DNA of 8,466 nucleotides, taken from assembly GCA_026197195.1 (NCBI GenBank), contig JAPHUG010000129.1, positions 1 through 8,466 of the forward strand. Direction: 5' to 3'. Under the pieces are notes generated by a model that did no database searches, was not told where the DNA came from, and saw only the letters and a program-made list of their open reading frames with translations. The translations under genes were made by a program, and so were the position numbers. Below are positions 1-5,506 of this stretch, in pieces. The stretch comes from Sedimenticola sp. (lineage in GTDB: Bacteria; Pseudomonadota; Gammaproteobacteria; Chromatiales; Chromatiaceae). The number at the start of each line of letters is the position of its first letter. The stretch's first letter is position 1.

Positions 1-719
1 GAGTGCCTGGGATGTTCGCCATGCAGCCAATCCCAGCCCTGTTCTTGTGTACGCCAGCTATAGTCAGTACCTGCCACCAGCAGCGTTGCGCCTTTTTCTT
101 CAGCGGCCTGATCCAGTGTTACAGGGCGATCTGTACCGGCATAAATAACCGGCTTTCCTGCGCGCATAATACCGGCTTTTTCAACCGCTATCTGTTCACG
201 GGTCGACCCCAACCAGTCCGTATGATCAATCGCCACAGTGGAGATCAACGCTACATCCGGATCAATGATATTCACCGCGTCCAAACGCCCACCCAGCCCC
301 ACTTCGAGGACCACCACGTCCAGTCCAGCCGAGGCAAAGATGTGCAAGGCAGCCAGTGTACCAAACTCAAAATAGGTCAACGGGGTGTCACCCCGCGCCT
401 GATCCACCACCTCAAAGGCGTGGCAGATCTGTTCATCACTCACCGGCGCCCCATCAATAACAATTCGCTCGTTATAGCGCACGAGATGAGGCGAGGTATA
501 GCAACCAACCCGATAACTGGCCGCCCTGAGAATACTGTCCAGAAAGGCAACACAGGAGCCTTTGCCATTGGTTCCGGCTACCGTAATGACCTTACAGTTC
601 AGTGATGGGTGGGCAATGGAATTCCAGACTTGATTCACCCGATCAAGACCCAGTTCAATCTCTTTCGGGTGCAATGTGGACTGCCACTCAAGCCAGTCCG
701 CTAGATTATTGAATCGCAT
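1..719 (-). CDS. folC: Bifunctional folylpolyglutamate synthase / dihydrofolate synthase, N-terminal part (cut by window edge)
   Basis: A cytoplasmic Mur-ligase-family enzyme that adds glutamate to dihydropteroate (making dihydrofolate) and to tetrahydrofolates, using ATP. My translation from the ATG at 719 gives 239 complete codons with no stop before the window ends, so the C-terminal part (the family is usually about 420-430 residues) is missing. Visible motifs are the P-loop GTNGKGS at 49-55, TSPHL at 75-79, the YFEFGT region at 116-121, EVGLGGRLDAVN at 139-150, IDHTDWLG at 164-171 and EKAGI at 180-184, whose Lys181 is the likely counterpart of the carbamylated lysine of E. coli FolC. The ATG was chosen because the protein then begins MRFNNLADWLEW, typical of family N-termini; the ribosome site before it is weak. 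The gene follows accD by 95 bases, as in many proteobacteria. Identity is secure; only the right-hand boundary is complete. Confidence 0.96.
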   Translation of the reverse strand, partial: MRFNNLADWLEWQSTLHPKEIELGLDRVNQVWNSIAHPSLNCKVITVAGTNGKGSCVAFLDSILRAASYRVGCYTSPHLVRYNERIVIDGAPVSDEQICHAFEVVDQARGDTPLTYFEFGTLAALHIFASAGLDVVVLEVGLGGRLDAVNIIDPDVALISTVAIDHTDWLGSTREQIAVEKAGIMRAGKPVIYAGTDRPVTLDQAAEEKGATLLVAGTDYSWRTQEQGWDWLHGEHPRH

Positions 720-814
720 CTCATTTCAATCAGTAGGATAGTGACTTGCCCCGACTCAAAACCGGGGCAGTGAGATTAACAGCGCGGTGAACTAACCGCT
801 CAACAGGCCATCTC
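720..814. other. accD-folC intergenic gap with two small inverted repeats
   Basis: This 95-base spacer holds a 7-bp perfect inverted repeat, TGCCCCG (747-753) against CGGGGCA (763-769) with a 9-base loop, and a 5-bp one, GCGGT (784-788) against ACCGC (795-799). Neither is followed by a T-run on either strand, so neither looks like a factor-independent terminator. On the minus strand TTGAGC (803-798) and GTTAAT (780-775) lie 17 bases apart, each matching four of six bases of the sigma70 consensus. That is a weak candidate promoter for folC, no better than chance would often give. Read-through from accD is the simpler expectation. Confidence 0.4.
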
Positions 815-1729
815 TTATTCGTCAATTTCCGGTTCAACCGGTGCCAGGAGTTCTTCTGGCTGATCTGACACAGGCTTTGGCTGATGGGTCAGAATACTCA
901 GCAGGTCAGCTACCCTGTCACGCATTTCCCGGCGGTCAATGATCATATCAAGGGTGCCGTGTTCCAATAAAAACTCACTGCGCTGGAATCCATCTGGCAG
1001 GGTTTCACGTACAGTCTGCTCAATCACACGCGGCCCGGCAAAGCCAATCAGGGCATTGGGTTCAGCCACATTCAGATCCCCCAACATGGCAAAACTGGCC
1101 GACACACCCCCTGTGGTCGGATCAGTCAGTACCGAGATATAGGGAATGCCTTGTTCACGCATCTTGTTAAGGGCGGCACTGGTTTTGGCCATCTGCATCA
1201 GGGAGAACAGTGACTCCTGCATGCGGGCGCCACCACTGGCAGAGAAGCAGATGAAGGGGATACGTTTCTCAAGGCAGACATTCACGCCCTGAACAAACTT
1301 CTCACCGACCACAGAGCCCATTGAGCCCCCCATGAAACTAAATTCAAAGGCCGCTGTAACGACATTTAAACCCTTAAGGGTTCCCTGCAAGACAATCAGG
1401 GCATCCTTCTCACCCGAACTCTTCTGCGCCTGAGTGAGACGGTCACGGTATTTTTTACTGTCCTTGAATTTCAGCGGATCAGTGGGCGCCAGGTCAGCCG
1501 CTATCTCCTGCATCGATTCAGGATCAAGAAAAGCGGCCAGCCGTTTGCGGGCCCCGATGCGATTGTGGTGGCCACATTTAGGGCAGACATCCAGGTTGCG
1601 CTCCATTTCAGCACGATAAAGTACCGCACCACAGCCAGGGCACTTGGCCCAAAGACCTTCTGGAACACCCCGTTTACTTCCACCTTCCGTACGTATACGG
1701 CTCGGCATCAACTTTTCAAACCAGCTCAT
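815..1729 (-). CDS. accD: Acetyl-CoA carboxylase carboxyltransferase subunit beta
   Basis: The beta half of the carboxyltransferase that moves the carboxyl group from biotin carrier protein (AccB) to acetyl-CoA, giving malonyl-CoA for fatty acid synthesis. It acts in the cytoplasm as an alpha2beta2 complex with AccA, which is not in this window. The product is 304 residues, the same as E. coli AccD. An N-terminal four-cysteine zinc ribbon is intact (Cys30, Cys33, Cys49, Cys52 in CPGC and CPKC). The crotonase-fold carboxyltransferase domain follows, with GGSMGS at 134-139, [10 protein letters not shown] at 163-172, [10 protein letters not shown] at 203-212 and [11 protein letters not shown] at 229-239. 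The tail after about 285 is acidic and proline-rich. The ATG at 1729 gives the family-typical start [10 protein letters not shown]; a weak GGGA lies about nine bases upstream. It follows trpA after 80 bases and precedes folC, a widely conserved order. Confidence 0.98.
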   Translation of the reverse strand: MSWFEKLMPSRIRTEGGSKRGVPEGLWAKCPGCGAVLYRAEMERNLDVCPKCGHHNRIGARKRLAAFLDPESMQEIAADLAPTDPLKFKDSKKYRDRLTQAQKSSGEKDALIVLQGTLKGLNVVTAAFEFSFMGGSMGSVVGEKFVQGVNVCLEKRIPFICFSASGGARMQESLFSLMQMAKTSAALNKMREQGIPYISVLTDPTTGGVSASFAMLGDLNVAEPNALIGFAGPRVIEQTVRETLPDGFQRSEFLLEHGTLDMIIDRREMRDRVADLLSILTHQPKPVSDQPEELLAPVEPEIDE

Positions 1730-1761
1730 GGTTATTATCCCGTTTCTACTTATTAACTTTC

Positions 1762-1772
1762 AGGGTGACCCT
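1762..1772. repeat. Small palindrome upstream of accD
   Basis: AGGGT-G-ACCCT is a perfect 5-bp inverted repeat around a single central base. It lies 33 bases before the accD ATG, directly downstream of a candidate -10 element. Half of it (AGGGTG, 1762-1767) is also complementary to CACCCT at 1792-1797, so a longer-loop hairpin is possible. It has the form of a small operator, but no regulator can be assigned and chance occurrence is possible. Confidence 0.3.
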
Positions 1773-1801
1773 ATAAAAACAGCAGACCGGGCACCCTTCA
1801 A
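1773..1801 (-). promoter_or_regulatory. Weak candidate sigma70 promoter for accD-folC
   Basis: Reading leftwards, TTGAAG (1801-1796) is followed after 17 bases by TTTTAT (1778-1773). Each matches four of six consensus bases, and the spacing is ideal. A transcript would start close to the palindrome at 1762-1772 and leave a leader of roughly 35 bases before accD. It is supported only by this match and by its position in the 80-base gap after trpA. Confidence 0.25.
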
Positions 1802-1809
1802 CAAACCCA

Positions 1810-2616
1810 TCAGACCAGATCTATAGCCTGCCGCATGGACGAGAGGATCTGCGCTATCGCCGGAGCGATCTCCTCGGGCGTTTCTCTTAGCTCTTCAATT
1901 CGCTTGACCAGCACACTACCTACGATCACAGCATCACCGACCTGTGCAATCGCCTGAGCCTTTTCAGCACTACTGATCCCAAAACCCACACCAACAGGCA
2001 GTTGAGTGTGCTTGCGAATTTGAGCCATTTTCGCGGCTACTTCACCAATCGCCAGATGCCCGGCTCCGGTAATACCTTTTACCGATACATAGTAAACGAA
2101 TCCACTGGCCGCATCACAAATACGTTGCATCCGCTCTTCACTGCTGGTCGGGGCGATCAGAAAAATCGGATCGATCGCTCGCGGCTTGATGGCAGCGACC
2201 AGTTCATCGGCCTCTTCCGGCGGCAGATCCACAGTCAACAAACCATCCACACCCGCTTCCTGAGCCGCCTCAGCAAAGGACTCGTAGCCCATAATTTCCA
2301 CCGGGTTGAGATAGCCCATCAATACAACCGGCGTGCTGGTATCCTGTTGGCGGAACTGGCTGACCATACCGAGCACATCACGCAGACTCACACCGTGCTC
2401 CAGAGCGCGCTCACTGGCCCGCTGAATCACCGGGCCATCGGCCATGGGGTCAGAAAAAGGGACACCCAACTCGATAATATCCGCACCCGCCTCTACCATG
2501 GCATGCATGAGCGGCACCGTCACTGCAGGCCCAGGATCACCTGCGGTAACAAAAGGGATCAGAGCGACCCGGCCCTTCTGCTCCAGCTGTTTGAAACGTT
2601 CTCCGATCCTGCTCAT
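1810..2616 (-). CDS. trpA: Tryptophan synthase alpha chain
   Basis: Splits indole-3-glycerol phosphate into glyceraldehyde-3-phosphate and indole, which passes through a tunnel to TrpB in the cytoplasmic alpha2beta2 complex. The 268-residue product matches the family length and is a TIM barrel. The two catalytic acids fall at the same numbers as in E. coli: Glu49 (in [11 protein letters not shown]) and Asp60 (in MADGPVIQ). Other family motifs are TAGDP at 24-28, LMGYLNP at 99-105, DLPPEE at 130-135, [10 protein letters not shown] at 175-184, and the phosphate-binding GFGI at 211-214 with GS at 233-234. Its ATG overlaps the trpB stop codon by four bases (ATGA, 2613-2616), which suggests translational coupling and equal output of the two subunits. 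A weak GAAG lies just upstream of the ATG, inside trpB. Confidence 0.98.
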   Translation of the reverse strand: MSRIGERFKQLEQKGRVALIPFVTAGDPGPAVTVPLMHAMVEAGADIIELGVPFSDPMADGPVIQRASERALEHGVSLRDVLGMVSQFRQQDTSTPVVLMGYLNPVEIMGYESFAEAAQEAGVDGLLTVDLPPEEADELVAAIKPRAIDPIFLIAPTSSEERMQRICDAASGFVYYVSVKGITGAGHLAIGEVAAKMAQIRKHTQLPVGVGFGISSAEKAQAIAQVGDAVIVGSVLVKRIEELRETPEEIAPAIAQILSSMRQAIDLV

Positions 2617-3830
2617 ATCTTCAATCCATCCAGTGCTGCTACAGTATGCATATCTTTATCGCCACGACCTGAGAGGTTAACCAGGATTGTCTGGCTCTCA
2701 TCCATCTGGCGGGCCAATTTAAGGGCATAAGCCACGGCATGGCTGGATTCCAAAGCGGGAATGATGCCCTCAACCCGTGTCAGAGTATGAAATGCAGCCA
2801 GCGCTTCGTCGTCAGTAGCTGCTACATAGTTAGCGCGACCAATATCTTTCAGCCACGCATGCTCAGGTCCCACACCTGGGTAATCGAGGCCCGCCGAAAT
2901 CGAGTGTGTCTCGATAATCTGACCATTTTTATCTTCCATCAGATAGGTCCGGTTGCCGTGCAAAACACCGGGCGTTCCGGCACAGAGGGGTGCAGCATGC
3001 TGATCGGTATCCAGTCCAGCACCTGCCGCTTCTACACCGTAGATCTTGACACGCTCATCGTTCAGAAAGGGATAAAAGAGGCCAATGGCATTGGAACCGC
3101 CTCCCACACAGGCAACCAGTGCATCCGGTAAAGCACCGGTTTGACTCAGCATCTGTTGTCGACCCTCGCGGCCGATAATCGCCTGAAAATCTCTCACCAT
3201 TGCCGGATAAGGATGAGGTCCCGCTACGGTACCAATGATGTAGAAGGTGTCGTCAACATGGGTCACCCAATCACGCATCGCCTCGTTAAGGGCATCTTTG
3301 AGTGTCTTGGAACCCGACTCGACAGACTCTACCTTGGCGCCCAGTAACTTCATGCGATAGACATTGGCCTCTTGCCGGGCAATATCCACCGCACCCATGT
3401 AGACGACACACTCCAGACCCAAGCGGGCCGCAACCGTCGCGGTAGCCACACCATGCTGGCCGGCTCCGGTTTCAGCAATAATCCGCTTCTTACCCATGCG
3501 CTTGGCCAGGAGTGCCTGGCCAATGGTGTTATTCACCTTGTGCGCCCCTGTGTGATTAAGATCCTCCCGTTTCAGGTAGATCTGTGCACCGCCATTTTCG
3601 CGACTCAGTCTCTCCGCGTGATAGACAGGGGATGGACGCCCGACATAATTGGCCAGATCCGCATCCAGCTCTGCCAGGAACGATTCGTCTTGCATATACT
3701 TTTCATAAGCCTCACGCAGCTCATCAAGCGGCTCCATAAGGGTCTCAGAGACAAACAGGCCACCATAAGGGCCAAAATGCCCTCGTGAATCCGGCATGCT
3801 ACTGAAATCAATCGGTTTTTCGATCGGCAC
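2613..3830 (-). CDS. trpB: Tryptophan synthase beta chain
   Basis: PLP enzyme that joins indole and L-serine to make tryptophan, working with TrpA. I prefer the GTG at 3830 (405 residues): it has GGAG six bases upstream (3840-3837) and encodes [10 protein letters not shown] before the conserved [13 protein letters not shown]. The alternative is the ATG at 3797 (394 residues), which has no visible ribosome site but is close to the 397 residues of E. coli TrpB. Numbered from that ATG, the PLP lysine is Lys87 in [11 protein letters not shown] and Glu109 in AETGAGQHG is the catalytic glutamate, both at the E. coli positions; GGGSN at 232-236 binds the PLP phosphate, and [18 protein letters not shown] and NLSGRGDKD follow. 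The frame stays open upstream to 3950, but that part reads trpF in another frame and is not TrpB-like. With the GTG start it overlaps trpF by 23 bases; it overlaps trpA by 4. Confidence 0.95.
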   Translation of the reverse strand: MPIEKPIDFSSMPDSRGHFGPYGGLFVSETLMEPLDELREAYEKYMQDESFLAELDADLANYVGRPSPVYHAERLSRENGGAQIYLKREDLNHTGAHKVNNTIGQALLAKRMGKKRIIAETGAGQHGVATATVAARLGLECVVYMGAVDIARQEANVYRMKLLGAKVESVESGSKTLKDALNEAMRDWVTHVDDTFYIIGTVAGPHPYPAMVRDFQAIIGREGRQQMLSQTGALPDALVACVGGGSNAIGLFYPFLNDERVKIYGVEAAGAGLDTDQHAAPLCAGTPGVLHGNRTYLMEDKNGQIIETHSISAGLDYPGVGPEHAWLKDIGRANYVAATDDEALAAFHTLTRVEGIIPALESSHAVAYALKLARQMDESQTILVNLSGRGDKDMHTVAALDGLKI

Positions 3831-4440
3831 TCTCAACTCCTCGCATAAAGGCCAGAATTTTATCTTGATCCTTAATCCCCTTCTCCCGCTCCACGCCACC
3901 ACTGACGTCGACCGCATAGGGTCTGATCTGGCAGATGGCTTGCTCAACATTCACAGCTGACAAACCACCGGCAAGGATAATACGGTTGCGCAAACTGGCC
4001 GGAATACGCGCCCACTCAAAGGCCTCGCCTGTACCCCCTGGCGTGCCTTTTTTATAGCTGTCCAACAACAGGCCAGAGGCTGAAGGGTACTGCTTCTCAA
4101 CTTTCAGAAGATCAATTTCAGGGCGCATTCTTACCGCTTTCAGGTATGGACTACCAAAGGCTTCACACTCGGAAGCGGGTTCATCACCATGAAATTGAAG
4201 AAGATCCAGGTGAACCTGGTTCAGCACATCGGACACCTGATCATAATCGGGGTTCACAAACAGTCCAACCACTGAGACAAAGGCTGGCAAGACCCGCACA
4301 ATCTCGATCGCTTGAGCAAGGGTTACCGCACGTGGACTGGGGGGATAAAAGACCAGACCAATCGCGTCCGCACCTGCATTGATGGCCGACATGGCATCTT
4401 CAGTGCGCGTAATACCGCAAATTTTGACCCGGGTTCTCAT
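3808..4440 (-). CDS. trpF: Phosphoribosylanthranilate isomerase
   Basis: Converts N-(5'-phosphoribosyl)anthranilate to the carboxyphenylamino-deoxyribulose phosphate, the third step from chorismate to tryptophan, by an Amadori rearrangement. The 210-residue product is a small single-domain TIM barrel of normal length, not fused to TrpC as in enteric bacteria. The catalytic general base Cys8 lies in VKICGIT, and the general acid is Asp127 in LLLDSYKKG. Other motifs are [10 protein letters not shown] at 28-37, LLQFHGDE at 80-87, the glycine loop GGTG at 135-138, ILAGGL at 155-160 and DVSGGVE at 178-184. The ATG at 4440 begins [11 protein letters not shown], the usual spacing to the cysteine, although no clear ribosome site precedes it. 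It is the first of the packed trpF-trpB-trpA block; trpE, trpG, trpD and trpC are not in the window. Confidence 0.98.
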   Translation of the reverse strand: MRTRVKICGITRTEDAMSAINAGADAIGLVFYPPSPRAVTLAQAIEIVRVLPAFVSVVGLFVNPDYDQVSDVLNQVHLDLLQFHGDEPASECEAFGSPYLKAVRMRPEIDLLKVEKQYPSASGLLLDSYKKGTPGGTGEAFEWARIPASLRNRIILAGGLSAVNVEQAICQIRPYAVDVSGGVEREKGIKDQDKILAFMRGVESADRKTD

Positions 4441-4480
4441 AGAAAGGCTAACAATACAGGATAGTGCTTGGTTGAGAAAG

Positions 4481-4486
4481 ATTGTA
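4481..4486 (-). promoter_or_regulatory. Candidate -10 element ahead of trpF
   Basis: TACAAT on the minus strand matches five of six bases of the sigma70 -10 consensus and lies 40 bases before the trpF ATG. The bases 16 to 18 positions further upstream are A/T-rich but match the -35 consensus at no more than three positions. The 124-base gap between truA and trpF makes a separate promoter for the tryptophan genes reasonable; this is the best candidate I see in it. Confidence 0.3.
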
Positions 4487-4522
4487 CCGTTTATTGCGAC
4501 AGATTTAATCCCTAAATTAAGC

Positions 4523-4548
4523 GGCGGTATTCAATCATAAATACTGCC
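4523..4548 (-). repeat. Imperfect inverted repeat after truA
   Basis: On the minus strand GGCAGTATT (4548-4540) can pair with AATACCGCC (4531-4523) across an eight-base loop, nine positions with one A-C mismatch. The bases that follow (GCTTAATTTAG) are A/T-rich without a clean T-run. It begins 17 bases past the truA stop and could be a weak terminator or a 3' end-stabilising hairpin; it is not a clear terminator. Confidence 0.35.
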
Positions 4549-4564
4549 TAAATACCCCGAATGG

Positions 4565-5338
4565 CTACTCAATCAGCGCCTCTTTCGGAAGCTGAAAATG
4601 AGCGGGATAGCCGACATCCGTGAGATAGAGACCTTGAGGTGGCGCGGTCACTCCACCCAGCGTACGGTCACGGTAATCCAAAACCTCGCGACTCCAGTCA
4701 ACCGACTGTTCACCCCGACCGATAGCCATCAGCACACCGGCAATATTGCGTACCATATGATGCAGAAAGGCATTCGCACTGATAGTGATGATGACCCTAT
4801 CGCCTTCCCGATGCACCTGCAGCTGCGTAATGGTACGAACAGGACTCTTTGCCTGACAGCCAATCGCCCGGTAGGAGGAGAAGTCATGCGTGCCAATCAG
4901 ATGCTCTGCACCAAGCTGCATCAGCCGTTCATCCAGAGGATGGTGCATCCAGACAGCACGGTCTCGCCAGATGGCAGAGCGTGTAGGTCGATTCAAGATG
5001 ACATAGCGATAGCTGCGACTGGCTGCGGAAAACCGGGCATGGAAATCATCAGACACTTCACAGACCCAGTTGATATTGACATCATCCGGGAGATTAACAT
5101 TGGCTCCCAACACCCAGCCACGGGGCTTGCGAATGGCGGGGGTATCAAAGTGGATCACCTGACCCTCTCCATGCACCCCGGTATCTGTCCTGCCCGCGCA
5201 AAACACACGAACAGGATGATTCGCCACCTTGCCTAAAGCCTGCTCAATCGACTGCTGTACTGAACGAACACCAGACTTTTGCAACTGCCATCCATGATAG
5301 GCAGAGCCATCATATTCAACCCCCATAGCCAATCGCAT
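4565..5338 (-). CDS. truA: tRNA pseudouridine(38-40) synthase TruA
   Basis: Isomerises uridines 38, 39 and 40 in the anticodon arm of many tRNAs to pseudouridine, in the cytoplasm as a homodimer. The 257-residue product is close to the family's usual length. The catalytic aspartate is Asp52 in AGRTDTGVHG (48-57). Further TruA motifs are DFHARFSA at 98-105, the tyrosine in SRSYRYVILNR (Tyr110), HDFSSYR at 151-157, KSPVRTI at 164-170, FLHHMVRN at 191-198 and TAPPQGLYL at 231-239. The ATG at 5338 is favoured because AAGGG lies eight bases upstream; Met5 is a less likely second start. It is separated from fimV by a strong terminator and is linked to the downstream trp-acc-fol genes as in many proteobacteria. 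In P. aeruginosa a fimV-truA neighbourhood is known and truA affects type III secretion gene expression; no such role can be read here. Confidence 0.98.
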   Translation of the reverse strand: MRLAMGVEYDGSAYHGWQLQKSGVRSVQQSIEQALGKVANHPVRVFCAGRTDTGVHGEGQVIHFDTPAIRKPRGWVLGANVNLPDDVNINWVCEVSDDFHARFSAASRSYRYVILNRPTRSAIWRDRAVWMHHPLDERLMQLGAEHLIGTHDFSSYRAIGCQAKSPVRTITQLQVHREGDRVIITISANAFLHHMVRNIAGVLMAIGRGEQSVDWSREVLDYRDRTLGGVTAPPQGLYLTDVGYPAHFQLPKEALIE

Positions 5339-5385
5339 ATCACACGCCCTTGATTCAACAACAAACAGCAGCCCTCAGACTGCCT

Positions 5386-5391
5386 ATTCTA
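5386..5391 (-). promoter_or_regulatory. Candidate -10 element for truA
   Basis: TAGAAT on the minus strand matches five of six -10 consensus bases and lies about 48 bases before the truA ATG, downstream of the fimV terminator. I see no good -35 hexamer 16-18 bases upstream and no TG extension. It is kept because the terminator implies that a promoter should exist in this 110-base stretch. Confidence 0.3.
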
Positions 5392-5449
5392 AAACAAAAG
5401 GAGTCACATGCGCTCGCCTACCATGAAACTTCACAGGAGCAATGCCCCA

Positions 5450-5480
5450 GAGAGAGAAAAGGCGCACCGAAGTGCGCCTT
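5450..5480 (-). terminator. Factor-independent terminator of fimV
   Basis: Transcribed leftwards, AAGGCGCAC (5480-5472) pairs perfectly with GTGCGCCTT (5467-5459) over nine base pairs around the loop TTCG. This is the very stable C(UUCG)G tetraloop. The stem runs into TTTTCTCTCTC (5460-5450). It lies 26 bases after the fimV stop codon. On the plus strand the stem is not followed by a T-run, so termination should act mainly on the minus strand. It should reduce read-through from fimV into truA. Confidence 0.88.
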
Positions 5481-5506
5481 AATCAGGTTAGTAACAACTC
5501 GGATAA

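Noticed and set aside
3..605. Open frame of about 200 codons on the plus strand
   Set aside because: It is antisense to folC. The minus strand reads an intact FolC with P-loop and all N-terminal motifs through the same bases; the plus-strand product has no recognisable domain.
2002..2730. Plus-strand open frame of about 240 codons opposite trpA and the end of trpB
   Set aside because: It spans two well-defined genes on the other strand and has no recognisable protein motif.
3831..3950. Longer trpB start at 3950
   Set aside because: The extra residues read the end of trpF in another frame, resemble no TrpB N-terminus, and would give a protein about 50 residues longer than the usual family length.
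4509..4535. Leader peptide MIEYRRLI upstream of trpF as an attenuator
   Set aside because: It has no tryptophan codons and no ribosome site, and there is no paired terminator/antiterminator structure after it.
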